Below are positions 1 through 11,300 of a DNA stretch of 64,000 nt, piece by piece. A program made the translations under genes and the position numbers. This DNA is from Aspidapion aeneum (taxonomy: Eukaryota; Arthropoda; Insecta; Coleoptera; Brentidae). The DNA lies in assembly GCA_963576565.1 (NCBI GenBank), contig OY755046.1:68911719-68975718 (forward strand). Reading direction: 5' to 3'. Numbering within the stretch: position 1 is the stretch's first letter; the number at the start of each line of letters is the position of its first letter. The notes below the pieces were generated by a model. It made no database searches. It saw only the letters and a program-made list of their open reading frames with translations, and had not been told where the DNA came from.

Positions 1-170
1 ATTGTTCAGTTAAGTAGTAATAGATCTCTTTGAAATCGCTCCTAGCAAAAAACTTCTTTGTTTACGTAAAAAAATGTTAAAAAGTTATCAACGTTTCGGA
101 GACGGAACATCTATCAGCACGAAAGATCGCTAAAAAATGTAATATTGTACATTTCCAAAATTTTTGAAAA
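1..170 (+). mobile_element. Tigger/pogo-like element fragment
   Basis: Degenerate copy of the HTH-coding segment that is clearer at 19290-19430 and 22180-22320, which can be read as SKKLLSLREKMEVVNVSEKE, a CENP-B/pogo type N-terminal DNA-binding helix region. The matching element 3' end, with the GGAGGTTTCACTG terminus, sits at about 1340-1413, so this copy seems to be split by about 1.2 kb of other sequence. Frames are broken; not a functional gene. Confidence 0.6.
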
Positions 171-410
171 GAGTTTAGAATGATACATAGATCCCTAATT
201 TGCTACGCAAAATTATTAAAATAGTATATTTTATCATAACTACATTTAAAATCAAGTTTTGTAATTTCCGATTTGAATTTGCCGCTAAAACGCTCATTTC
301 TAGCATAGCGTTGCAATGACGTCACAGCGCAGTAAACTCGCGGACAGATACACGGCATTCAAGTGTTTATTTGTTTTTGGTCTGTGTTTTTACTGTTTTT
401 TATTTAAAAA

Positions 411-568
411 AATGTCCTACAAGTGGTGTGTACTGCCTCAGTGTTCGAATACTAGCATAAAAACACCTGAAAAACTATTTATTCATGTGCCTACAGCAGT
501 AAAAGAACGAAAAAAGTGGCTAGAACTTGCTCGAAGAGACTTTACATTTGTGAAGATCACTTTGATGT
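411..568 (+). pseudogene. THAP-type zinc finger exon, decayed
   Basis: The reading from 411 starts MSYKWCVLPQCSN and continues through a KLFIHVP segment and RKKWLELARRD. This is the first half of a THAP (C2CH) DNA-binding domain with its CX4C pair. The expected second half, with the C-E-D-H-F-D motif, follows immediately but in another frame (tgt gaa gat cac ttt gat at 550-567), so a small deletion has shifted the frame and removed residues between ARRD and CEDHFD. A GTGAGT donor-like site follows at 568. Probably a fragment of a transposase or a THAP-like gene; no continuing exon was found. Confidence 0.6.
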
Positions 569-1339
569 GAGTATAACTAGATTGTTTCTATTAATTTTTC
601 TCACGTTGTCTATAATATATATAATTATTTCGTAAATGACGATGACATTTTTGAGTTTATGTTTATTACAAGGAGTGAACAACTATAATAGGCAGTTATT
701 AGGCAGGACTAGGGAGTACCTCCAATGCTTAAAATAATAATGATTGGATATTTAATTGAATCTATTGTAATTGGCATATTAAACAAAAAAGCAAAACATA
801 TAACCTAACCTCAAAATCTAAATGAGTAAAAGTAGGCGAAGAATATCGTAAAAAAACTTTGAGTTATACAAAAACACTTATCGAATACTTACATCAACAT
901 TTTAACGTTTCTTAATTCCGCAGAGCAAAAATCACTGTTGTTGGCAAAGAGGCCTGCCACCATAAAGGAATTAAGCATTGGCAAGTTGGAGCTATCGGCT
1001 TTGGAGAATCCGTTTTCCATTGAAAATGTTTTTTCCAAACAAAACACAAAATAAAATCTAGTTTAGAACGATAATTCGCACTTTAAACCAAAGCAAACAT
1101 TATCATCCATAAGAAAATAACACAGAAAATAGGTTCGTTCGAAGCGTTTACTGTTTTGTGACGTCACTCGCAGCTGATTGGTAGACCGCCCGTTTTGAAT
1201 CACGTGGCTAATTGTTTTAATTCAATGAATTTATTTAATTAAAAGAGCTTTGAATTTGAGAAAAAATGAAACAAAAAAGTTTGTTTTTAGCATTCCCAAG
1301 ACCTAAAGAGATATCTAAAAATAAATATATATTTATTTT

Positions 1340-1413
1340 TTACTACTGTCAAACGCCCTATAAGCGGACAAAATTGACGAAACCGTGAGTGTCCGCTTAT
1401 AGGAGGTTTCACT
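1340..1413. mobile_element. Tigger-like element 3' terminus
   Basis: Carries the block ending GTGTCCGCTTATAGGAGGTTTCACTG that also ends the elements at 19615 and 22423. The flank reads TA, the expected Tc1/mariner-pogo target. Confidence 0.6.
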
Positions 1414-1689
1414 GTATCGGACACGTTAATGTCACATAAATAATGGATAAAGTTAGCTAATGAAGAAATTAGCCTTGTTAAGTCAAAGATTTTCATTATT
1501 AACAATGTTCCTTGAACTCTCTTATTTATAAAGTAGTACTTATAGCAGTTGAACAGTATTTTTGCAATGTTCAATTTTATTTTACGTAGTTTTTTTGCTT
1601 GATAATTTAAGAAACAAAAGAAAAGGGAGGAGGATCTAGTTTTAGAGGATGTATCAAGACATATTGGTTAGTGAAACGGATATGGAATG

Positions 1690-3178
1690 TACAGCGTGTC
1701 CCATTTTCGATGGGATTAAATGGGAAACTCGGTTATTATTAAAGATATCGATTTTCTGATTGCACCTTACCGTGCTCTTTTTTGAAGCCCTTAAAAATGG
1801 TGTAATCAGATTTTTGCTATACCCCGTGGTTTCGCTAATACAGGGAGTTTTTGAAAAATTGCATTTTAATTAGTTCCTTGTATCTCGCTTATTTTCTCAG
1901 ATATTTTTATTCTGTAAAAACCTTTTTATGGCAACTTTTTTAGAGCAAAATAATGACGTTGTCAATTTTTTTAAATATTGTTTAGTTTTTGAGATATGGT
2001 ATTTATCATAAAAAAATTAAATACGGACCTGGATTTTTTTTATTACTACTATGATTGGTTCCATGCTATTATTACCTTAAAATGATAAAACTTTAATATT
2101 TTTTTGATTTAAGGTTAAAAAAACTATTTAATATTAAAAAAAAAAATTAAGTCCGAACCTGGAAATTTCCAACCTAATTATAAATTAAAAATTGCAAGAC
2201 ACACTAGTTGAACGATTTTTAGTTTATCTGTTTTGAAATGATAATTAAAAGATTTATAAATAAAGTAAAAAACGTTAAAAAGTATATCATACTAATTATT
2301 TGATGGTAGCACAGCAGGTCGTGAAATTTACAAAACAAAAGCGTGGAATTGACATTGTCATTTTACTTGTAATTTTTGTGAATGGCTTACAATTATTTTA
2401 AACTGGCTAGAAATCGACCATATCCAGATTTTGAAAAATGTGATATGTTTGACTGCTTCATTCAAGCAACAAAATCCCAATATTTAAATGGCAGAAATAT
2501 TTTTATGCAAAATGCGTTAAGAAAAATTACTCAAAAATGCCAACAATGTCTTACACATAATGGTAATCAGAAAAATTAGTTATTTTTTATAATTTGTTTT
2601 TTTTTGTATTTTTTGTAGACTTTGTTTCAAATAAATCTGTAAATTAACGTAAAACCATTTTAATATGCTAAGTATTAAAACAATTAAACTAAAAATTGTT
2701 TATCTAGCAATTTTTAATTTATATTTATACTAAGTTATATTTTTTTTACCTTAAAACAAAATTTTTTAAAATTTTTATTATTTTATGATAATACTAGCAT
2801 GAAACCAATCAAAATAGTAATAAAAAAATCCAGGTCCGTATTTAATTTTTTTATGATAAATACCATATCTCAAAAACTAAACAATATTTTAAAAAGTTGA
2901 CAACGTCATTATTTTCTTGTACAAAAGTTGCCATGAAATTTTTACAGAATAAAAATATCTCGCAAAATAAGCGAGATACAAGGAATTATTAAAAATACAA
3001 TTTTTTCAAAAACTCCTCGTATTAGCGAAACTACGGGGTTTAGCAAAAATCTGATTACGCCATTTTTAAGGGCTCAAAAAAAGAGCACGGTAAGGTGCAA
3101 TCAGAAAATCAATATCTTTAATAATAACCGAGTTTCCCATTTAATCCCATCGAAAATGGGACACGCTGTACAGCTGGT
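1690..3178. mobile_element. Foldback element with ~390 bp inverted ends
   Basis: 1690-2080 is repeated in inverse orientation at 2790-3178. The outer ends read TACAGCGTGTCCCATTTTCG, with the inverse at the other end. The arms carry the same landmarks in order (cgagtttcccat, aagagcacggtaagg, taccatatctcaaaaac). The middle holds a 65-codon ORF at 2382-2579 that I do not recognise. It looks like a long-TIR non-autonomous DNA element. Confidence 0.8.
2382..2579 (+). CDS. Small ORF in the loop of the foldback element, unknown
   Basis: 65 codons starting MAYNYFKLARNRPYPDFEK and containing CXXC (KCQQC) near the end. No family recognised. It lies exactly between the two inverted arms of the 1690-3178 element, so it may be a remnant of an element-encoded protein. 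It could also be chance in AT-rich DNA. Confidence 0.2.
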   Translation: MAYNYFKLARNRPYPDFEKCDMFDCFIQATKSQYLNGRNIFMQNALRKITQKCQQCLTHNGNQKN

Positions 3179-3284
3179 TCAAAAAAAATTGAATACGTTC
3201 ACACATGACTTTGAGCTGTTTACATAAGTAATCCAATAACAATCATGTGACGCCGTATTTATTTTTTTTCGAACCAGTTGTACG
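3174..3284. mobile_element. Short MITE-like inverted repeat
   Basis: Ends are GGTTCAAAAAAAATTGAATAC and a near-inverse GTATTTATTTTTTTTCGAACC, about 110 bp apart. It abuts the foldback element. Confidence 0.45.
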
Positions 3285-3378
3285 TTATTCCAGTGCAAAG
3301 ATTGGACCTAATTTAGTAAGCTGTAGGTTGTAGACCTTTTATGGAAGATTGTTTAAAATAATATGAAACTCATTTAGT

Positions 3379-3444
3379 TAGTTAAAGTCATTTTGTGGCA
3401 AGAATAATTCAAGTTAAAGTCATTTTGTGGCAAGAATAATTCAA
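3379..3444. repeat. 33-bp tandem duplication
   Basis: The block containing GTCATTTTGTGGCAAGAATA occurs twice head to tail. Confidence 0.85.
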
Positions 3445-4221
3445 ATATTTTATGTAGCAAACCACAAGGGGCTTTTAACCACCAATCAAAATTTGTACAA
3501 GTATTTTCCCTGTATTTTCCACGTGTTATATTTTACACAAAGTGTAAAATTATTTGCCTTAATAAAAAATCCCTCACCTTCTTAGAGTAATAATATTTAT
3601 TACTCTAAGCTCACCATTAACCTGTTTGAAATCAACTTATTTAATTTTGAAAGGTTTTCTCTGTATTTCCGATGTATTCCTCTTGGGTTTTCCCCATTTC
3701 CCAAAGTGTAAAGAAATTTCCCTTGATCAAAAGCGACCGAGCCACAATATACAATATATTGTGGTCAATTTATAGATTTTTTACCTTGTATGTATTTTCC
3801 CAGTATACAGGGTGTCCCAAATAAAAGCAACTACATGGAGATTTCGGAAACCGTAAGAGATACGAGTTTGTTTAAATGAAAAAAATGTTACGCTCTTCTA
3901 AGCCCAATTAGATGCCGTATCAAAATTAAAAATATTTAGAGATTTTTAAAATATCGAGCAAAAACTAAAAATTGTGTTTTTTTAAAAATTGAAGTATCGT
4001 CGCCATCTTGCAATAGTAGTTTACCTAACTAGTGCGGAAAGTGCCTCTTTTCCGCACGCGATTGCAGATGGCCAAACGACGCGATAGCAGAGTTTGGCCA
4101 ATAATCAAATGCGGAAAAGACACTTTACGCACGATTTAGGTACATTATTTTTTCTATAAGCGTGAGGAAAAAACTAAAAATTAATCAGAAAATTATTTAT
4201 ATTCAAAACATTTTAATCAAA

Positions 4222-5283
4222 TCAATTATTATTATTAACAATAATATTAAAGGTGCAGTTTGTAGCGTGCTGTAAGTTGATAGCAGAGGCAAGTGTTTTC
4301 TCAAATGAAGTGGCAGATTTGAAACTTGGGTTTTGGTTCTCCACTGCGTTCTCCAAGTTTTCGGAAACATCTGTTGCAACTGTGGTCATGCATTTGGGGC
4401 TGGATTGAGGCACTTTGGAAGGTTGTATGGTAGAAGAAAGTTGCTGACTAGTTGAAGGACCAGGGTGGCTGAACTTCAAAATTTTATTCGAAATATTTTT
4501 TTGGAATCCAGTTGAACTGTCAAGGTACCCTTCTGCGACACTTGAAGATTTCCATCCACCGAGTCGTTTGATATTGGTTATTCCTTCGCCTGAATCTGCC
4601 AACATTGTTGCGGCAGAACGTCGGAAGCTGTGGCCCGTGTATAATTCTGGATTTGAAAGCTTCAGATAGCATGCGATATCTGATGGCATTTTACCGAATG
4701 TATTAATTCCAATGCATTGTACCGTACATGCTCCTTTTTTGTAGTTTACGAAGAACCGTCTATGTGGGGTCTCTGGTTTCCTTAAGTTGACATATTTTCG
4801 GATCAATTGGAGAAGTTTTCCATTCTCGGCTTCTTCTGAAATAGCAAAACTTCTAAATGTATGGTTTTTTGAGTCAGGAATTTTTATAATGATCAAATTT
4901 CCTTTTTCTTCAATGTCATCTAGGCACATTTTTGCTAGTTCTTCACGGCGACATGCGCCCGCCAAACCAAAAATCGTGGCAACTTTCATATGCAAATAAA
5001 CTAGGTCAGGAGCTTCGCTTAAAAACTTGAAAATTTCTTCTTTTGTGAAGATTTTTGCCTTCTTGGGTCTGAATCCAACGTTTTGTTTTTTCAAGTAGGC
5101 CGTAACTTTAAAAAAATTGCTTAAGTCAACGTTTTTTCTGAGTTTTATTACACTTTTGAGCATAGAATACCTCGACCAAAGGGTATTCGGTTTGCACGTT
5201 TTGGAAATTTCGGAGAAATATGCCAAAAAAACAGCTTCTTGAAGGGATTTGATGCCTTTAGCGTGGCACCATCTCTCAAACAA
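4222..5283 (-). CDS. Tyrosine recombinase (Crypton-like), 5' damaged
   Basis: An open frame of about 350 codons encodes a phage-integrase-fold tyrosine recombinase. Catalytic positions can be seen in order: Arg in GACRREELAKM, a basic strand SKNHTFRSF, HxxR in GHSFRRSAATML, Trp in LGGWKSSS, and the nucleophile Tyr in AEGYLDSS. The N-terminal part resembles a SAM-like core-binding domain. Family knowledge: Cryptons encode such recombinases and insert by site-specific recombination. The frame opens at TTG with no good ATG. Just upstream, in another frame, lies MDSSDEDLPQSVLEAA (from 5352), which looks like the original N-terminus, so a small deletion or frameshift has disconnected it. The tail after about residue 285 is low-complexity Ser/Thr/Gln. 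Probably recently active but now 5'-broken. Confidence 0.8.
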   Translation of the reverse strand: MFERWCHAKGIKSLQEAVFLAYFSEISKTCKPNTLWSRYSMLKSVIKLRKNVDLSNFFKVTAYLKKQNVGFRPKKAKIFTKEEIFKFLSEAPDLVYLHMKVATIFGLAGACRREELAKMCLDDIEEKGNLIIIKIPDSKNHTFRSFAISEEAENGKLLQLIRKYVNLRKPETPHRRFFVNYKKGACTVQCIGINTFGKMPSDIACYLKLSNPELYTGHSFRRSAATMLADSGEGITNIKRLGGWKSSSVAEGYLDSSTGFQKNISNKILKFSHPGPSTSQQLSSTIQPSKVPQSSPKCMTTVATDVSENLENAVENQNPSFKSATSFEKTLASAINLQHATNCTFNIIVNNNN

Positions 5284-5289
5284 ACTATA

Positions 5290-5352
5290 TTCCTACTACT
5301 ATAGCGGCTTCTAGAACTGACTGGGGTAGATCTTCGTCCGAAGAATCCATTG
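5290..5352 (-). pseudogene. Detached N-terminal start of the recombinase
   Basis: Begins MDSSDEDLPQSVLEAA and reaches a stop about 21 codons later, just before the main recombinase frame resumes in a different phase. Acidic Ser/Asp starts like this are what I would expect at the N-terminus of related insect recombinase ORFs, but this is inference. Confidence 0.4.
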
Positions 5353-5699
5353 AAAATCTGATTTTTTTGTTTGAAAAATTCAAAAGACGCTTGTATCTGC
5401 AAAATTGGCTTTGTTTTGACAGTTTGTTTGTACTTTGTTGCTATGGTGATTTAAGATGCCAAATCTAAAACCACTAGTGTTCATTGTTGTTTGACATTGA
5501 CAATGACGATATTTATACCGGGGAGGTTAAAAACTTATAATTTGAACCTATTTTACTGAAAACTTTATTTTATCGAAAATATTGAAAATATAGCAGAATT
5601 TTAGTCAATTTGAATATTTTTAGGATATTTCGCGTGGTAGGAAAGATACAAATGTATTTTGAACGGTCTAAATGTTATAGAACACCTCAAAATCGTAAC

Positions 5700-5795
5700 A
5701 AATTTACTTTTCCGCACTAGTGCGGAAAAGTGGCACTTACCACACTAAAATGCGTGCGGAAAAGTGGACTTTTCCGCACGCTTATAGAAAAACAA
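5700..5795. repeat. GTGCGGAAAAGT / ACTTTTCCGCAC palindromic module
   Basis: Contains CCGCACTAGTGCGG, a perfect 14-bp palindrome, and several inverted copies of GTGCGGAAAAGT. Related modules flank the recombinase ORF on the other side (4024-4145) and recur at 7265-7640 and 18234-18772. Confidence 0.7.
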
Positions 5796-6677
5796 ATTTA
5801 GTGAAAGTTGGTAATTTTGTATAAGCAACTACGGCCAATTAAATGACGGTAACAAATTTTTTCTAGGCTTTCTACTTTTTTTGAAACCATAGCCAACTTT
5901 GTTATTTCTTATGACCGCCATATTGGATTTATACTTCGATAAATAGAGCATAAAAGGAGCTTTTCAACAGTGTATAATAAGCCTATCTTTGGATGACGGA
6001 AAATGTGAATTTATTAAAAAATAGTTTTTCACTTAGTTGGCTGTGAAACAAATGCCGTAGTTTGTTGTCATACCTACGTAACTACCTTTCAAAACTTTTC
6101 CATTTATTTGATTTATATGCAAATCTTTAAAGCCCTTATTTTTAAATTTTTCTCTAGCTAAGAAATAAGACAATTTCTTAAAATCTATCTTTTATTTCTG
6201 AAACAAATTTCATTTATTATTTAATTTAAAATAAAACTAAAAACAGATAACAAAGCATTGAATTAAATAAGCGAAAATTCCACCGTTGTTATTCATGCAA
6301 AGCCTGCAATTGCACAATTTTTAGTTTTTGCTCGATATTTTAGTAACCCCTAATATTGATACAGCACCTGATTGAGTTTAGAATAGCCCAACTTTTTTTT
6401 TCATTTCCCAATGTATGTAGTTGCTTTTTTGGGAAACGCTGTTTTCCCTTTTTTCCCGAAAGTGTATTTCCCATAATAAAAAGTCCCTTGTTCACAAGAA
6501 ACCCGCTTGTGGTCAGTCAAAAATAAGTAATCTTGACAGATTTGTTAAACATAAAAAGCCCTAATATTGATTTGATTTATATATATGTTTTTTAGAAAAA
6601 CGATGGCTTTTTAGTGTGAAAAAAATTAGTACATGTTAAATAGGAACTAAGGTTTTAGCATAGAGTAATACTTTGTA

Positions 6678-7082
6678 TACAGGGTGTCTCTAAAAGGTCT
6701 GTACAAAATCTTAGCACATATTCCTGAGGTCAAAATAAGTCGATTTAAAGCAACTTACCTTAGTCCGAAATTACTCCGTTTCAGAGATACAGGGTGGTGA
6801 ATTTAAAAATTAAAAATCGATTTTATTAAAATTTATGAACATTTCTCAACGTATTACTTTAAAAATTAGTACTCGGGCGTTTTTTGGGATGCGAAACCTA
6901 AATATGGATACCTTTACAATGTGGCCGTTAGAGGGCGCTTTACAATGCTCTGTTTATAGTTTTTTTATCTCTGAAACGGAGCAATTTCGGACTAAGGTAA
7001 GTTGCTTGAAATCGACTTATTCTGACCTCAGGAATATGTGCTAAGAATTTGTACAGACCTTTTAGAGACACCCTGTATATTA
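6678..7082. mobile_element. TIR element, TACAGGGTGTCTC ends
   Basis: About 120-bp inverted ends: TACAGGGTGTCTCTAAAAGG at 6678 and the inverse ending at about 7078. Both arms carry the aatcttagcacatattcctga and gtaagttgc blocks. Central non-repetitive part is about 170 bp with no credible coding capacity; the 69-codon ORF there spans into the right arm and is a shadow. Confidence 0.85.
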
Positions 7083-7264
7083 CTCTATGATTTTAGTAAA
7101 TGTATATTTGTAAGTGTTCAAATTTTGTGCCTAATGACTACAAAATGTCGACTGAAAATTTAATTTTAGTCAAAACAAGGCTGAGGCAGATGTCTGACAA
7201 TATTGGATGTTAAAAAAAATTCTCTCAATAAAACACAATTTTTATTGGTTTGAAAACTTTTAAA

Positions 7265-7640
7265 ATCTTGGCTTATTTGAAAAAGTAGTGCGAAAAGTGG
7301 TGCTTTTTCGTACGCGATGTCGGTTGACCGAAAAATTTTAAATGGTTTCCAAATTATAAAAACAAGTGCGGAAAAATAACTTTTTCACACTAGTGCAAAA
7401 AAGTAACTTTTTTACACTAGTGTGGAAAAGTAACTTTTTCAGACTAGTGCGGAAAACTAACTATACCACCTGTTGATTGTTATGTTTTGCGTGCGAAAAA
7501 GTGCCTATTTGCACTAGTGCGGAAAAATCACTTTACCACACTAGTGCGGAAAAATAACTTTACCGCACTTGTGCGGAAAAGTACAACTTTTTGCACATAA
7601 ATGAGTGCTAAAAGGTGCATTCTCTGCACACTCGTAAGAA
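7265..7640. repeat. Interspersed ACTAGTGCGGAAAAGTAACTTT short repeats
   Basis: At least eight imperfect, mostly inverted or direct copies of a CACTAGTGCGGAAAAGTAAC-type unit, spaced 25-60 bp apart. The unit is itself partly palindromic (CACTAGTG). Not a CRISPR: units differ and spacing is irregular. Likely debris of the recombinase-associated repeat family. Confidence 0.7.
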
Positions 7641-8399
7641 AAATAAATTATTATTTAAGATTGCTTTGCTATTACGACATCTAGCCACAGTCGAAAAATA
7701 AACCAAAAAGTGCTTAAAACATGTCTTTTTGGGCGAATATTAAGATACTACTTAATTATTAAGTCATATTATACAAAAAGATTCTGAATGGCATTAATTT
7801 AAATTAGTTTTAACGATTGAAAACAAAACTATAGCTGTAGATTTGTCACATTTTATAACATTTTCTTTTAATTTTATTTATTTTAAGTCCATTTTGAATT
7901 AAAAACGACAATATTTTAAATCTGAACCAATGCATTTTTCTTTAAATCATGTTATTTACATCGTTTCTTTTATTTCTTCCTCATCCAAATGTCGAAACCT
8001 TTTTAATCTTTTTTAACCTTCTTTTTATTTCATTTTTCATCATCCAAACCTTAATCTCTTAATTCTTTATTTCATCCTTAGAGTAAGATTTTTTCTTCTT
8101 ACTCTAAGATTTCATCCATGTCCTATTTGGCGTTTTTTAAGTGTTAAGTATTTGTATGTCTCCACCATAATAATCGTTTTATTTTATTTTTTCGTTTTTA
8201 GACTTAATAGCTTTTTCTAACTTCAAGATCTAAGTAACATTAAATTTCAATGGATTTATTAAAATGTTCTTACAGAAACACCCTTTTTCCCGTCTTTTTC
8301 TCCTAAAAATGAATAAAAACAAAAGTGAAGAAAATATCGAAAAATTTTAGAAATGAGAATTAAAAGTTACTGCAGAATGTCAATTTTCAGAAAAATCAG
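7641..8399. other. No gene seen; AT-rich intergenic
   Basis: Low-complexity AT-rich sequence with T-rich tracts. A short inverted pair around the aagattttttcttctt stretch near 8090 (CTTAGAGTAAG / CTTACTCTAAG) is the only structure seen. Confidence 0.5.
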
Positions 8400-11300
8400 C
8401 TAAAAATTCTTTGGGCCATTTTTTTTACTATACTAAGTACAACTTAAAATAAAGCAATACCTCAAAAAAATTAAGTTAATAATATTAGACTAAAGACCTT
8501 TTAAAAAATATTTGGCAGTGTAGTAACCCATAATTTATAAAAAAAAATTAGTTCTTTTATATATGATGAGCTATTGCATTTTCAAAGAATTTATAAAATA
8601 GTTTTTTTTTAAACGTTTTTGTCACAGATTTTTGACAGTGTAATATCATACTCTTAAACTTAAGTTGCAATTTTTTAGAGATGGTGCAATCCCTTATTTT
8701 AAGTAGAACTTAGTTTCATGTAAGATAGTGGCCATTTTAGATCAAAGTTTAAAAATTATTGGAATCACCTAAGAACTTCAAAATCTGGGTCAGGGTTAAT
8801 GGGTAATATCCATTAACTAACTTAACAAAAAAGCAAATATTCTTTGTTCTAAATTTTGTAACAAATTATTAAAATCCATCAAGATTATTTGTTTTCTTGT
8901 CAAACAGCTAAAAATCTCTTTTGGGACTAAAAACAAAGTGAAGTCATTGATATCTTAATAACCGTTTATTTAAATACATTTAAGACAATACTTTAGTAGA
9001 AATTATCAGCGCTTTTTTTTGAAAATGTCTTTTTATGATAACATTAAGTTGCGTTAATATACTTATGGATGATATATTTTTTGTATTTTTGGCAACTTTT
9101 GGACCTTTAAAATTATTTTAAACGATTGTGCCTATTTTATGGTGCAAAATAATAAAGTGTATAATTTTATTTAGGAATTACTTAAAAACAAATAATATAT
9201 CATCTTTTTTTAAGCAAGTATTAAAATACACTGTTCTTTTTCAAATATAGCTAGCAAAAACTTAAATTTTCGGACGTTTGTTTAAAAAATAATAATAAAT
9301 TCTGGTATCTTTCCAACGAACAATAAAGACGATAGCTATGATAATATTTAACTTTTTAGGAGTTAAACTCAAATACATTAGGTGTGTTTTTATACATAGC
9401 TATCTTTTTTATTGATTTTTGACTGAGTAATTAAAAACTGACAAACATAACTTTTGTACTTTTTTTAATTTTCTGTTTTTTTTTTAAATAACTTCAAACC
9501 TTGGAAGAGTCAAAAAATGTTCAATTGACTGGCTTAATTTTTTTATTAATTCATTAAATTCCTATCTAAACCCCATTTACACTAACTCTGGACTATTTTT
9601 TACTGGGCTAAGGGCAACTTAAGATAAAGTAAGGCAATGGCTCAAAAAAGGGTAAAATATGTTTTTCAATATTTCTAAGGCTAATAGTAGACATACATAC
9701 TTTACAAAAATTTTAGCTCTTTTATTAATGATCAGCTAGTGCATAGTCTAAGAATTTTTAGTGTTATACTAGCCTTGGCCCTTAAACATAAGTTGCAATC
9801 TTTAGGAGGTGGTGCAATCCCTTATTTTAAGTTCAACTTAGTTTAATGTTAGAAAATGGCCAATAATTTGAGATCAGTTTACAAATTATTGGAATAACTT
9901 AAGAACTTCAAAATCTGGGTCAGAGTAAATGGGTAATATCCATTAACTAACTCAACAAAAAAGCAATAACTTTTGTTATAAATTTTATAACAAATTATTA
10001 AAATCCATCAAGATTATTTGCTTTCTTGTCAAACAGCTAAAAATCTCTTTTGGGACTAAAAACAAAGTGAAGTCATTGATATCTTAATAACCGTTTATTT
10101 AAATACATTTAAGACAATACTTTAGTAGAAATTATCAGCGCTTTTTTTTGAAAATGTCTTTTTATGATAACATTAAGTTGCGTTAATATACCTATGGATG
10201 ATATATTTTTTGTATTTTTGGCAACTTTTGGACCTTTAAAATTATTTTAAACGATTGTGCCTATTTTATGGTGCAAAATAATAAAGTGTATAATTTTATT
10301 TAGGAATTACTTAAAAACAAATAATATATCATCTTTTTTTAAGCAAGTATTAAAATACACTGTTCTTTTTCTAATATAGCTAGCAAAAACTTAAATTTTC
10401 GGACGTTTGTTTAAAGATAGCTATGATAATATTTAACTCTTTAGGAGTTAAACTCAAATACATTAGGTGTGTTTTTATACATAGCTATCTTTTTTATTGA
10501 TTTTTGACTGAGTAATTAAAAACTGACAAACATAACTTTTGTACTTTTTTTAATTTTCTGTTTTTTTTTTAAATAACTTCAAACCTTGGAAGAGTCAAAA
10601 AATGTTCAATTGACTGGCTTAATTTTTTTATTAATTCTTTAAATTCCTATCTAAACCCCATTTACACTAACTCTGGACTATTTTTTACTGGGCTAAGGGC
10701 AACTTAAGATAAAGTAAGGCAATCGCTCAAAAAAAGGTAAAATATGTTTTTTAATATTTCTAAGGCTAATAGTAGACATACATACTTCACAAAAATTTTA
10801 GCTCTTTTGTTAATGATCAGCTAGTGCATGGTCTAAGAACTTTTAGTGTTATACTAGCCTTGGCCCTTAAACATAAGTTGCAATTTTTAGGAGGTGGTGC
10901 AATCCCTTATTTTAAGTTCAACTTAATTTAATGTGAGAAAATGGCCAATAATTTAAGATCAAAGTTTACAAATTACTGGAATAACTTAAGAACTTCCAAA
11001 TCTGGGTCAGGGTAAATGGATAATATCCATTAACTAACTCAACAAAAAAGCAATAACTTTTGTTCTAAATTTTATAACAAATTATTAAAATCCATCAAGA
11101 TTATTTGCTTTCTTGTCAAACAGCTAAAAATCTCTTTTGGGACTAAAAACAAAGTCAACTCACTGATATCTTAATAACCGTTTATTTAAATACATTTAAG
11201 ACAATACTTTAGTAGAAATTATCAGCGCTTTTTTTTTGAAAATGTCTTTTTATGATAACATTAAGTAAGTTGCGTTAATATACCTATGGATGATATATTT

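Larger units (their letters stand above)
3808..6437. mobile_element. TIR element enclosing a tyrosine recombinase gene
   Basis: The left end (3808 on: TACAGGGTGTCCCAAATAAA...GCAACTACAT) is matched in inverse orientation, with divergence, by 6306-6437. Shared landmarks include atcgagcaaaaactaaaaattgtg and the GCAACTACAT block. Inside lies a second pair of inverted motifs (TTTTTCTATAAGCGTG at about 4149, its inverse near 5775) and GTGCGGAAAAGT modules on both sides of the ORF. Either a recombinase element inserted in an older TIR element, or one element with two layers of inverted repeats. Confidence 0.65.

Noticed and set aside
7265..7640. CRISPR-like spaced repeats
   Set aside because: Units vary and invert, spacing is irregular, and the genome is eukaryotic.
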